NCBI GenBank assembly: GCA_027943335.1 | Contig: BSBK01006377.1 | Span: 1,190,001-1,254,000, forward strand | Origin: Chamaecyparis obtusa | Taxonomy: Eukaryota; Streptophyta; Pinopsida; Cupressales; Cupressaceae | Direction of reading: 5' to 3' | Length of the DNA: 64,000 nucleotides | Shown: positions 40,366 through 52,917 of the stretch, one piece after another | Position numbering within the stretch: position 1 is the stretch's first letter | How the letters are laid out: each line of letters starts with the position of its first letter | Notes under the pieces: model-generated | What the model was told of the DNA's origin: nothing | What the model saw: only the letters and a program-made list of their open reading frames with translations | Database searches by the model: none | Made by a program: the position numbers and the translations under genes

Positions 40366-40545
40366 CAGCAACGACAACGGCAATGCCATTACACCCTGCT
40401 GCTACGGGCATTCATTTTATTGGCTTTTCTACCTGCTCACATTATTGTTATTCTGACTCATTAGTTTGATAATATAGCATTCCACATCTCACATTTTATA
40501 TCCGTGTTGTACTATCCCCATGTACCATATTATAGAGTTTCTTGA

Positions 40546-40551
40546 AATAAA
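40546..40551 (+). terminator. Polyadenylation signal of gene 1
   Basis: AATAAA 181 bp after the stop codon; the mirror copy is at 51,192-51,197 for gene 2. Confidence 0.55.
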
Positions 40552-40595
40552 GAGTATTTTATTCTTAAAATCTAGTAAATTTCTAATATGAAATC

Positions 40596-40728
40596 GAATT
40601 GGCAACTCCAATACCATGCATACTATTTTTGGTGGTTTATCCATTACTGAACCAGTCCATCAAATTGGCACCTCTAATACCATGCATAATATTTGTCATT
40701 GTTTATCCATTAGTGAAGCAGTCCACAA
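40596..40728 (+). repeat. Two 66-bp direct repeats after gene 1
   Basis: Units start aattggca-ctc-aataccatgca and end gtccatc/gtccac. The inverted copy is at about 51,014-51,147. Confidence 0.8.
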
Positions 40729-41026
40729 AAATAAGAAGGTTGTAAGCAGAATGTAAGGCATTTTTTTGTTGAGTAGGAGAAAATATTATGCGACTTCCAA
40801 ACATAAGCAATATCTATTTATATATATGAGCATTTAAAGGAATTATTTTACATAAAATGGCTTCCCACCATTACCTTAAAGATTTGTATATCAAGTGGAC
40901 ACAAGCTTCACTACTAAACTAGGAATAGTATGAAAAACATAAAATGTCTACAATGCTAAATTATGTTTTTCTATTATCTAAGTTTTTAAAATTTGTGACC
41001 TTCGTTACCCTACTCTATACACACAT

Positions 41027-41228
41027 GGCCCATGAAAGAGTGTTCGGTTGATACAGTGGCCAGCCTCAGGGACAAGGGATTTCTTACCTAGCAACAACAA
41101 CAAAGGCGATGGCATTACTCCCTGCTGCTACGAGCATTCATTTTTTCATTTCTTTTAGCTACTCGCATTACTATTATCACCCAAGGGCTGGGTACTATAG
41201 TGCTGGATTCCACATCTTGCATTTATGC
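41027..41228 (+). pseudogene. Duplicated last-exon and 3'-UTR fragment of the reductase
   Basis: Matches 40,302-40,500 (last ~20 codons, stop and 3' UTR): gcccat-aa-ga, gatacagtggccagcctc, gacaagggatttctt and ctgctgctacg. It has many substitutions and no upstream exons. Both inverted arms hold it, so it predates the inversion-duplication. Confidence 0.85.
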
Positions 41229-43498
41229 ATTACTCTCCGACAAGGCCTGCCAGTCACATATTTGTATTTCTTCCTTACTAGAGGAGATAAAATCCATCAT
41301 TTGTACGAATGGTCCTCTATTTATTCCAATTCAAACAATTTAACTCACTCTAAGTGCAGTTTTATGTATGCATTTTGAATTACTGTTATAGGATTGAACT
41401 TGGGGAAAGAGGGTCAGGTAAATGAAAAAAAAAACATATATATGTTTAAGTGCAAAAACCATCTTCTCATCCCTTCCTTTAAACTCGTGCATTTATGATG
41501 AACTCGCTAGCATGTAGATAGTGTACTGTATCTAATTTTCCTTGAACCATCATAAACATTCACAAACAAAATCGAATAATCTTCTTTTAAGATTTCTAAC
41601 CTTGCTACCCTTCTCTACATACACATGGCTTTTCAATATACACCTAGCACATTTGCTAAATAAATTTTCCACCTTCGCCCTTTTTCTTTGAGAATGAGTT
41701 ATGCCACAATTTGGTTCATGAAGTTCTAAAAATTATTTAATCATCTTCTTAAGCTAGTTTAGTGTACTTGGTAATAAATGTTTGGATTAATTTCATAAGT
41801 GACAAACTTATTTTATGTGTATACATGAAATTATTAGCAAGCCAATTGTATTCCAAAATGTTGTCACATCAAATTAAAAAATTAATTTTTTTAATTGATG
41901 AACACATTCATAAATCAACAAATTATCATAGATAAATCAAGCCCTTTGTACTCTTATAATCTTTTAAATGAAACTTATAACAATACATCATTTGGCATGG
42001 TACATATTGGAAAGCCCTTGAAGGATCCAAGAGAACATATATCACTGATATCCATAAGAAAATGTATTCAACAAAGGAGATATACTTCTTTCGTAAGTGA
42101 ATGCATGAATTATTTGATTTCCAATGTCTTTTTGATGTTCAATCAAAAGGCATTTCTCTTGACTTGGAATATGATCTTAATATCTTTCATTTTATTCTTG
42201 ATCTAGCATCATACACCAATTGTTTATTGAAAATGTTTACTATGCATGTTCTTATAGGTCATGCCAAAGGAAAGATGTTCCTAGCTCCATTCTAAAATAT
42301 CCAACCGAAAAACCAATTTTTAATGCAAGAATTGATAAATACATTTTGGACAAGTCAAAGAAATGAATCAAGGAGACATACAAATCACATCAAAATTTGT
42401 ATATAGAACATATCCATAGGTCTGTGATTGATCACATTGTGGTTTCTAAAGTGACTCACAATGACAAATGAGTTAATAGATTTTAAGGCATATGACCAAA
42501 CTTTCTTCCTTTTCTTACATACTAAGAAACCGTCTAATAAATCTATATCAAGTTTCCAAATAAGTAGCTTTTTTTTATTTTCTAGATTTTAATATTTATT
42601 TAACGCTTATGTATGCAAAATATATTTTATTATCCATTCCAATTTAACTATAAATTCTATTTCCTTATTATGTGTACAATTTCATCTATACATTTTTGTA
42701 AGGGTAAACAATATATTTCTCGCACTTTTACCACTCATTTTACACCCCTTCTGCATGGGTTCTCCAACTACTTGGTCCTCGTGGATGATTTTATCTAATT
42801 TAATCCAAAAATACAAGTAAACACATCTCCTTGGACCTTTATCATCCATCAAATTGTGAGTTCCCATTCTAGGCTCAAATTTCCACCTACAAGTTTGATC
42901 CAATTTAATTTTCCTCTGAAATTGACCCTAAATATTTAATTGTGGGTCATTACCAACTTTGTCTAGCTATTTGTTATCTCTCAATTTCTACTCAAGAGAG
43001 TTTTAATTACATCCCTAAGTTAAATATAAAATTGCATCACCCCTTATCCATTATCTGGATCACATATTATCCATCACGTAGCATTCATTATGACCCCATA
43101 TTCTCTAGAATAATTCATTACTAGTTCCACACCTCTCAAGATTTATTCTACCTTTATTATAGTGTTACATTGTATTAATATGTTTTGAATGCATTACCTC
43201 TTTATCTATAATTCTAAAACCCTAGCTCTTGCATCTTGTTTATACTACACCATTTTATATTTTTTTCGTCCAAGTTGAACATATAAAATTCATCTATGAT
43301 AGTATTGGATACTTCATTTCAAGTTGTCTTACTCTCTTTTATCAAAGCTTGTTAAATCAAACCCAATGGTTTCCCATTAAAGAAATATGCTTTCTTGGGA
43401 AGTGCTTCGAAGTTAATGCTAAACATTGTCACTTTATTTTTATGATTCTAAATCTTAAGAAGATTCTTTGTATGATCATACGTATATAGGCCCACAAT

Positions 43499-46400
43499 TT
43501 TGAAATAACGATTTAGCATCTACGAAGCTACTTTGTCCTTATTTTCATGCAAGCCAACAACAATGAGAAAATGTATATTTTTATTTTCATGCTATACATA
43601 TCCAAGGAAAAACAAAGAGAAAATATAGAAAACGTGAGAACACCTGCACAAAACCCTCAAAAAGAAAATATAGAAACCATGAAGAATACGAGAACAAAAC
43701 CCTCAAAGAGATCACTCTGAACATGTGACTTTCACGACCTTAAAAGAGCGGCTGTAACAATCAAGGCTCACTTACAAAATAAATCACCCAAAACATACGA
43801 GTACGGTTAGTAGCCCACATATTTAAACTCACCTCAAACATAAATGGAGATTCTTTAAATTTTTAAATAAGCATCAAACATAATTGAGGAATTCATTTTG
43901 CAAGAGAATAAATTCTATATAATATCAAGCTGAAGAATTAGGAGAAGATGAAAGCTCCACCACATAAGGGACAAAAAATCCCCAATCCACCCGGCTTACA
44001 ATTTCAGGAAAAAAGATGTTCACCTGAGTATTTTCCATCGCATACAATAAATAATTCCACAAAACTGCTCTCTACAACTTTCCTCTAGACAAGAGTTTGA
44101 AAACAAAAAAGCACCATATGCAAATAATGAATGCACTTACATTAGAAAGTCTCCTGCTCTTGTAAATTACAACTTCATCTGCCACATACTATGCCACCTT
44201 ACAAATTATGCAAACAAGAGGATACACGCACTAGTTTCTTTTTATAAATGCAACACTTGCATTAGAATTTATTTGATCGGATTCATTACAAGATATGGAA
44301 ATTTAGTTAATAGATAAACATGGTAAATGTGTTACAAAATTGGGTCGTAAAAACATGAAAGATTATTATCAGAAAGAATAAATTGATTCAATCACTCAGT
44401 AGAATGGAAGGAGGAAGTTTAGGGCCAATCAAGCCTAGAGCAAGTTTAAAACATTTCAATATCTAAACACCAATCATTTAACAACAACAATCCGCCACAT
44501 AACAATAAGGCTATTTTATTTTTTGGTCAATAATCATCTTGTACACAAAAAAATGGCATAACAGACAAACCCTGCAATTATTTTAACATCAACCAATTGA
44601 TAACCTTTATGGTCTACAAGAACTTCAAAAAATGACAAGCCAAATATAAATTAAACCACCTTGTAATTTTGGAAACCCAAGTATGCTAGGGGAAGGAACA
44701 CATCAAACTGATACACAACTCTAAAAATCGAGTTTTATAATCACATTTTAAGGAAACCCTAAATTAAAAAATTTCAAATTATAATAATTATTTGTCATGC
44801 AAGAATTACATTCAATTTCCATCAAACAATTAAGGGGGCTGTGATTTAGAATTGAGAGCTCGTGAAATTACAAAGCTGTAATCCAAAGAAAAGTTAATAT
44901 TTAGTGTCTGATCATAAAAAAAATATAAGTTGAAAATGGTAACAACACGAAAAATTTGCACAAGCACCGAGTAGAATAAACAAAATTGATTGATTATACT
45001 TACAATGCTGCCATGTCTCTTTGTAGGCTTGAGTTATGAATATTCCAACCAAATAAATTCCCAAATCTTTATTTAGATCTTGCGTCACACATGTAAGAGT
45101 TGGAGAAGATAAGCCCTTAATTATGCTCATAATTTATACAACTTGCAGATCTTTAGCCAATATTGTGGAAAAAATCTAAATGTGGTACGATCCAGATTAC
45201 AAAACCAGATTAAATTTTCCATTGAAAGGATGAATATTGATGCAAAACATTATTAAGAAAATTAAAAAAGACTTTTCCAAAAATATCTTCTCAGCGGTAG
45301 AGGTCAATCAATAGATAGATGCACTCATCATTCTCATGAATACGAATTTAAGACTATAGACACCATGACAATGGCGGTGGTGGAGAGAAAATTGATGAAA
45401 TAAGATGCAAAGAATGATTGAGAAGGACAAACCAGTTGTTTCATTAATATACATTTAATGTGAAAAGACGTTGCAATGGATGATATCTGTGCTGAAAGCA
45501 CTCACCAAAGATAGATTTAAATTTATTTTTCATAAATTTTCCATTTTGAAAATTGTTTTTTCTCCTTATTATTTTTTGTTAGAGCCTTGATAGGAATTCA
45601 AATAAATAGCCTTTTTTTCAATTTTAAAAATATGCCAAAAATTAGAAACTGTACAATAGACTTTAGAGCTGGATAAATTCTAAAATTAAATTATTGGTCA
45701 AACTACTAGCATAATAAGACGCTCATGGATGTATTAGTACACTTGCCTATAACAGGAACTAATAATTCTGAGAGGATATTTATAAGGCCTTTCAAGCTTT
45801 GAAAGAGAAGAGAAGATGGAAGTCGTGGATTTCATTAAAGTTGATCATTCTTTCCCATAGTATCTATCTTGGATTTTTTATTAAAAAATAAAATAAAAGA
45901 AGAAGGACCACTCTAAATTAAATATTAAAAATTGTCATAAAATTAAAATCATCAAAATCATATGGTTCAATTTTTCTACAACTTTGCAATGGACATTGCC
46001 AATTCTCTACTATTCTTGTACTATAATACACTTAGTTTTCACTTTACAAAAATTGTAAGTGAAGACTATCTTAATTTGGTTTGGATGACAATGTTAATTT
46101 TGACATTTTACACGATGACTTTTAGTATTCCGTGGTTTCGATACCACAAAATGATTCTAGTAATTGACTAATTTGTCTACTCAAAGAAAATTTTTTGATG
46201 TCAGAATAGCTTAGTGATTTCTTGTTTAGATAAAAAATAAACAATTTGATATCAACAAAAGCACCTTCAACGATGGTTAATAGGTGATGGTTGCAGAAGT
46301 GATGATATTAGTACATTTACACATTCAATATTTTATGTACAAACTGCTGATTGATACCATTGTTCTGGCAATTAGTAATGAAAAAAAATAATTTATGTTT

Positions 46401-48231
46401 TTTCTTAAAATAAATCAAATTCAATTTCTACCTCTTAAAAATAAAATAAATATAATTTATGCGCAATACCTTTGGACTTCTTTTTAATTTTATTTTATGG
46501 ATTGTGATGAGGTTGTTTCCAGTGATGGTAGTATTTGTGGAGATTGTTCTATTTGGTGGAATCTTCTCCATAACAACAAACCCCTTTCTCAAATGCAAGG
46601 CTGCTCTACTAAAATATGGGCCTTTAAAGGGATTAATCTATTCATTGGTATCATACAAGGGGAAGAACTAATTGCATGAGATATTCTAAGATCTAAATAT
46701 GAAACTCCCTACACATAATGCAAGACCTATGATTTGATAAGAGATGCCTATATCTCTCTTGGGCTACTTAGAAAGGTTACCTCCCCTCATGATTATGTCC
46801 TCTCTTTCAGTTGGCCAGATGGATCCAGGCTACATAATTCCAAGGCAAAATACTTGTACACTTTACTTAATGATAACTCTGATATTCTTCACCACATATC
46901 TCGTCGTTGAGGGGAGGAGGTGATAATGAGTGGTTGGGTAAGCATGTTGAAGCTCTGTGGCAGATACCAGTTGAACCCAAAAAGAAATACTTTGTTTGGA
47001 GGTGACTGTTGCGGAAAATGCCTCTTAAACAACCCAATGGTCAACTTAACAACTGTGAATTACGTAGAGTTCCAGAGACAACAAATCACTTGTTTTTTGA
47101 ATGTAATTATGCCAAAGAAATATAGAACATGTTTGGGATTTCTATTAACAAAAATGCCAGTCATATTGAACTACTTGTTAGTAACATTTTGGGCCTTAGG
47201 AAAGCTTGCATTATCTTTTCATCTTGTCTTTCAATTGAAATTTTGTGGTACATTTAGAAAATTAGGAATTATTATGTGTTTAATGGTAAAGCTAGATCCC
47301 TTACCAAGTCTCAAAGGAGACTCCCTTTCTATTAAATAGAATTGCAGGTAACTACAATGATTAAATTACACAGGAAAAAGTTTTTAGAGCTGCTAAAATG
47401 TGGTTAGATGATAGCAGAAGACAAAGTTATCAAGTGGTCAGATGGACAGTTGGGTTGGGTTTCCTGGATCCCTCGGGGATATGTTGATTAGATATTCTAG
47501 TTTATCTTTCGATATGATTGTTGTTGATCTTGTACATTCCGCTCTGATAGGACTTTTTTTGCATTAGATATTGGGTGTATTTGTTGTAGATAGTATACTG
47601 AAATTGAAAGCATAGTGTAAGGTTTTGATGATACTTTAATGACTAGTTTACTGTATTTTTTTTATCAAGTTTGATTAGAATTTATCTAGGATTGTTAAAA
47701 CTTATAGCATAAATCCTTTATCCAATTCGGTAGATTTTGACACTGCTAGATACTAAGTTAAAGATGTTTTTCATCCAAGGTTGATAATGCCCCTTTTGGT
47801 GTTGTTAATATTATGTAATCTCATGTTGCATCTTGACTTTAAATTTAATACTGAATCTGGCTACGACCTTTTATCAAGCAAAAGAAAGAAAATCTCTTAT
47901 ATAAAAACATAAATGTTAAATTAATAAGTAGTTATATTATAAATACTAAATTAAGGTTTTAGAGTTAGATAAAAAACATATATTAAGTATATTTTAAAAT
48001 GGTAATATATGTTTACAATAAATATGTAATTTTATATTTATAAAGTGGAAATATTATTATTTGTGCTAAATAAGATATTTTAATTTAATTCTCAATACTG
48101 TACATGAGCATATTGAGATGATTGAGATATGTGGAGATCAGATCTATAAGTGGCCTGGAGTCGAATATGTATTTATGAAAGTGATATCTAAACTTGTAAC
48201 TACAAACTAGATTATGAGAATGAATGTACTG
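43499..48231. other. Spacer between the inverted arms, first copy
   Basis: 4,733 bp of AT-rich DNA repeated in direct orientation at 57,964 onward. Apart from the LINE remnant at 46,497-47,340 I recognise no gene. ORF 44,912-45,130 (-) changes length between the copies through a one-base A-run indel, which argues against coding. Confidence 0.8.
46497..47340 (+). pseudogene. LINE-type reverse-transcriptase zinc-binding (zf-RVT) remnant, copy 1
   Basis: In the frame starting near 46,940 the translation reads KHVEALWQIPVEPKKKYFVWR, stop, LLRKMPLKQ, then NNCEL-R-VPETTNHLFFEC-YAKEI, stop. This is the zf-RVT pattern at the C-terminus of plant non-LTR retrotransposons. Stops fall at 47,003 and 47,123, the latter where relatives have Trp (KEIW). 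Upstream, 46,497-46,900 in other frames encodes SWPDGSRLHNSKAKYLY and LLNDNSDILHHI, also typical of the family. No RT core is present. Confidence 0.8.
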
Positions 48232-50514
48232 ATTGTGGGCCTATATACGTATGATCATACAAAGAATCTTCTTAAGATTTAGAATCATAAAAATAAAGTG
48301 ACAATGTTTAGCAATAACTTCGAAACACTTTCCAAGAAAGCATATTTCTTTAATGGGAAACCATTGGGTTTGATTTAACAAGCTTTGATAAAAGAGAGTA
48401 AGACAACTCGAAATGAAGTATCCAATACTATCATAAATGAATTTTATATGTCCAACTTGGACGAAAAAAGTATAAAACGGTGTAGTATAAACAAGATGCA
48501 AGAGCTAGGGTTTTAGAATTATGGATAAAGAGGTAATGCATTCGAAACATATTAATACAATGTAACACTATAGTAAAGGTAGAATAAATCTTGAGAGGTG
48601 TGGAACTAATAATGAATGATTCTAGAGAATAGGGCGTCATAATGAATGCTACGTGATGGATAATATGTGATCCAGATAATGGATAAGGGGTGATGCAATT
48701 TTATATTTAACTTAGGGATGTAATTAAAACTCTCTTGAGTAGAAATTGAGACATAACAAATAGCTAGACAAAGTTGGTAATGACCCACAATTAAATATTT
48801 AGGGTCAATTTCAGAGGAAAATTAAATTGGATCAAACTTGTAGGTGGAAATTTGAGCCTAGAATGGGAACTCACAGTTTGATGGATGATAAAGGTCCAAG
48901 GAGATGTGTTTACTTGTATTTTTGGATTAAATTAGATAAAATCATGCACGAGGACCAAGTAGTTGGAGAACCCATGCAAAAGGGGTGTAAAATGAGTGGT
49001 AAAAGTGCAAGAAATATATTTTTTACCATTACAAAAATGTATAGATGAAATTGTACACATAAAAAGGAAATAGAATTTATAGTTAAATTGGAATGGATAA
49101 TAAAATACATTTTGCATACATAAGCGTTAAATAAATATTAAAATCTAGAAAATAAAAAAAAAAAGCTACTTATTTGGAAACTTGATATAGATATATTAGA
49201 CGGTTTCTAATTAGTATGTAAGAAAAGGAAGAAAGTTTGGTCATATGCCTTAAAATCTATTAACTCATTTGTCATTGTGAGTCACTTTAGAAACCACAAC
49301 GTGATCAATCACAGACCTATGGATATGTTCTATATACAAATTTTGATGTGATCTGTATGTGTCCTCGATTCATTTCTTTCACTTGTCCAAAATGTATTTA
49401 TCAATTCTTGCATTATAAATTGGTTTTTTGGTTGGCTATTTTAGAATGGAGCTAGGAACATCTTTGCTTTGGCATGACCTATAAGAACATGCATAGTAAA
49501 CATTTTCAATAAACAATTGGTGTATGATGCTAGATCAAGAATACAATGAAAGATATTAAGATCATATTCCAAGTCAAGAGAAACACCTTTTGATTGAACA
49601 TCAAAAAGACATTGGAAATCAAATAATTCATGCATTCACTTAGGAAAGAAGTATATCTCCTTTGTCGAATACATTTTCTTATGGATATCAGTGATATATG
49701 TTCTCTCGGATCCTTCAAGAGCTTTGCAATATGTACCATGCCAAATGATGTATTGTTATAAGTTTCATTTAAAAGATTATAAGAGTACAAAGGGCTTGAT
49801 TTATCTGTGATAATTTGTTGATTTATGAATGTGTTCATCAATTAAAAAAATTAATTTTTTAATTCGACGTGACAACATTTTGGAATACAATTGGCTACCT
49901 AATAATTTCATGTATACACATAAAATAAGTTTGTCACCTATGAAACTAATCCAAACATTCATTACAAAGTACACTAAACTAGCTTAACAAGACCATTAAA
50001 TAATTTTTAGAACTTCATGAACCAAATTGTGGCATAACTCATTCTCAAAGAAAAAAGGGACAAGGTGGAAAATTTATTTAGCAAATGTGCTAGGTGTATA
50101 TTGAAAAGCCACGTGTATGTAGAGAAGGGTAGCAAGGTTAGAAATCTTAAAAGAAGATTATTCGATTTTGTTTGTGAATGTTTATGATGGTTCAAGGAAA
50201 ATTAGATACAGTACACTATCTACATGCTAGCGAGTTCATCATATATGCACGAGTTTAAAGGAAGGGATGAGAAGATGGTTTTTGCACTTAAACATATATA
50301 TGTTTTTTTTTTTTTCATTTACCTTACCCTCTTTCCCCAAGTTCAATCCTATAACAGTAATTCAAAATGCATACATAAAACTGCACTTAGAGCGACTTAA
50401 ATTGTTTGAATTGGAATAAATAGAGGACCATTCGTACAAATGATGGATTTTATCTCCTCTGGTAAGGAAAGAAATACAAATATGTGACTGGCAGGCCTTG
50501 TCGGAGAGTAATGC

Positions 50515-50714
50515 ATAAATGCGAGATGTGGAATCCAGCACTATAGTACCCAACCCTTGAGTGATAATAGTAATGCGAGCAGCTAAAAGAAATGAAAAAA
50601 TGAACGCCCGTAGCAGCAGGGAGTAATGCCATCGCCCTTGTTGTTGTTGCTAGGTAAGAAATCCCTTGTCCCTGAGGCTGGCCACTGTATCAACCGAACA
50701 CTCTTTCATGGGCC
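50515..50714 (-). pseudogene. Duplicated last-exon fragment, right arm
   Basis: Inverted counterpart of 41,027-41,228: tgaggctggccactgtatca and the preceding aagaaatcccttgtc are visible on the plus strand. Confidence 0.85.
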
Positions 50715-51013
50715 ATGTGTGTATAGAGTAGGGTAACGAAGGTCACAAATTTTAAAAACTTAGATAATAGAAAAACATAATTTAGCATTGTAGACATTTT
50801 ATGTTTTTCATACTATTCCTAGTTTAGTAGTGAAGCTTGTGTCCACTTTATATACAAATCTTTAAGGTAATGGTGGGAAGCCATTTTATGTAAAATAATT
50901 CCTTTAAATGCTCATATATATATAAATAGATATTGCTTATGTTTGGAAGTCGCATAATATTTTCTCCTACTCAACAAACAAATGCCTTGCATTCTGCTTA
51001 CAACCTTCTTACT

Positions 51014-51147
51014 TTGGTGGACTGCTTCACTAATGGATAAACGACGACAAATATTATGCATGGTATTAGAGGTGCCAATTTGATGGACTGCTTCAGTAAT
51101 GGATAAACCACCAAAAATAGTATGCATGGTATTGGAGGTGCCAATTC
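51014..51147 (-). repeat. Two 66-bp direct repeats after gene 2
   Basis: Inverted counterpart of 40,596-40,728. Confidence 0.8.
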
Positions 51148-51191
51148 AATTTCATATTAGAAATTTACTAGATTTTAAGAATAAAATACTC

Positions 51192-51197
51192 TTTATT
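51192..51197 (-). terminator. Polyadenylation signal of gene 2
   Basis: AATAAA on the minus strand, at the position mirroring that of gene 1. Confidence 0.55.
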
Positions 51198-51377
51198 TCA
51201 AGAAACTCTATAATATGGTACATGGGGATAGTACAACACGGATATAAAATGTGAGATGTGGAATGCTATATTATCAAACTAATGAGTCAGAATAACAATA
51301 ATGTGAGCAGGTAGAAAAGCCAATAAAATGAATGCCCGTAGCAGCAGGGTGTAATGGCATTGCCGTTGTCGTTGCTG

Positions 51378-52846
51378 CTAGGGAAGAAATCCCTTGTCCC
51401 CGAGGCTGGCCACTGTATCAGTCAAACAGTCCTTCATGGGCGTAAATGAGAGACCCAATTCCCTCAGCTTTTGATTGCTGAATTTGTATGCCACTTTCCT
51501 TGGATTTACCTGGTCTGAACACCTGCGGAGAAGGGGAAGGTCGTGAAAACCCGTGTTATAAAAAATCATGGCTAGTGGGAAACTTGGGAAGTAATAAAAA
51601 TCCCTACTTACTTGTTAGGGATTGGGTAATGTGGGAAGAGTTGTGCCAACATATCCACGAGCTCTCCTCTGTGCAGGCTTCTTTCTCCACACAGATATCG
51701 ACCAGAAGCAGAGTGATTTTCGTAGAGCAATATATGCGCTCTCGCCACATCTCTCACGTCCACGTAAACCTGAGTTGCGTTTGCATACGTCTTGGCCGAC
51801 CCTAGAGGATTGAATTGATACATAACTACTAATCTCATTTCCAGGAATTGGAATGGAAAAGCGGAAAGGAATCAGGATAACTTTAATATTAGCTGAAGCT
51901 CACCAGTTAAATATTTCAAAACGTGAGCAGTGCTGAAGTTCATAGTGGGCTGGAGCAGAGGACCCAAGACGATACTGGGATTAATCCTTATCAACTCCAT
52001 ACCCACCTCCTCCGCGTACGTACACCCGGCTTTTTCTGCTACCGTCTTTGCATAGCAATACCAATTCTGAGAAGCCAAGAGAAGAAATTAATGGATGGAT
52101 AGTTTACAAATCTTTCCATGAAATTCTGAGCTATACAAATACAAATTATCTGGTTTACCTTGGTTTGAATGCAGTAATCAAGGTTGCTCCAGCAGTCCTC
52201 ATCGACTATGGCTTGCGGATTCCTGTTGGGGTCGAGGTAAATGGCGCCGATGCTGGACGTAAGGATTACACGCTTCACTCCCACCTCGTTGCAGGCCTTC
52301 AACACATTCAGAGTGCCCTTCACAGCCGCCTGCAGCACTTGTGCCTGTGGAAGTGGGCACTGAACATTAATTCAAAATCAACTATTCAAGTACGCCCAGC
52401 TAATCAATTGAATAATTTTACAAGCAAGGGACATACCGGATCTTCAATAATAGGGCAAGCCGTGTGAAAGACTCCTTTACACCCTCTGATGGCCGTTATC
52501 AAAGTGTCATAGTCCAGAATATCGGCCTTCACAAGCTCAAGCCTCTCTGCCGCCCCTTCCAACTCTTTCAGATGAGCATACTTCACATCATCTGCACAAA
52601 TGCAATTATGTTGCTTATAAATATAATGTGAAACTGTGACAGGGGATGAGGTCCCCTGCCTAAAGCCTAAAAGATCAAATTCCCAGATAAGAAGGAAATA
52701 AATATGTGAATGCAATACAAATAGTAATACTAAAACCGACCAGGGTCGCGGACTGTTCCTCTTACAGTGTAGCCTCTGCTCAAGAGAATCTTCACAAGCC
52801 AGGAGGCAATGAACCCTCCTGCTCCTGTTACGCACACACTTTCCAT
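51378..52846 (-). CDS. Cinnamoyl-CoA reductase-like protein, gene 2
   Basis: Exons in transcript order: 52,846-52,741, 52,591-52,437, 52,344-52,159, 52,066-51,904, 51,801-51,612 and 51,522-51,378. All splice sites are GT-AG and the product has 314 residues. Motifs are as in gene 1: [16 protein letters not shown] with Ser118, NWYCYAK with Tyr152/Lys156, His197-x2-Lys200 and Arg248. Exons 1-2 encode an identical protein. Nine residues differ later: E131Q, V142L, A143D, A163G, I182V, C236S, P254M, W275R and I296M (gene 1 to gene 2). At several of these gene 2 has what I know as the CCR-family residue (LDYC, VLGP, SASGRYL, NPR), so it looks the more conserved copy. Intron 4 is 102 bp against 113 bp in gene 1. 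Role as for gene 1: probable hydroxycinnamoyl-CoA or related aldehyde-forming reductase, substrate unproven. Confidence 0.93.
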
Positions 52847-52909
52847 TTTTATCAATTCCAATTACTTATGTCCTATTTCCTTGCGACATTCTTGTGCGAA
52901 CTTTGTGCC

Positions 52910-52917
52910 TATTTATA
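52910..52917 (-). promoter_or_regulatory. TATA box of reductase gene 2
   Basis: TATAAATA on the minus strand, 64 bp before the ATG at 52,846. Confidence 0.75.

Larger units (their letters stand above)
38770..43498 (+). repeat. Left arm of the inverted segmental duplication
   Basis: This 4.73-kb segment is the reverse complement of 48,232-52,962. Paired coordinates sum to 91,730-91,743 throughout, so only small indels separate them. It carries gene 1, a duplicated 3' exon fragment and 2 kb of downstream AT-rich DNA. ORFs at 41,895-42,206, 42,613-42,903 and 43,229-43,489 recur in the other arm only because of the duplication. Confidence 0.97.

Noticed and set aside
41895..43489. Four ORFs conserved between the two inverted arms
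   Set aside because: Conservation equals that of surrounding DNA, no domain is recognisable and no family similarity was seen; duplicated noise.
44912..45130. 72-codon minus ORF repeated as a 99-codon ORF at 59,295-59,594
   Set aside because: Length differs through an A-run indel and there is no recognisable domain.
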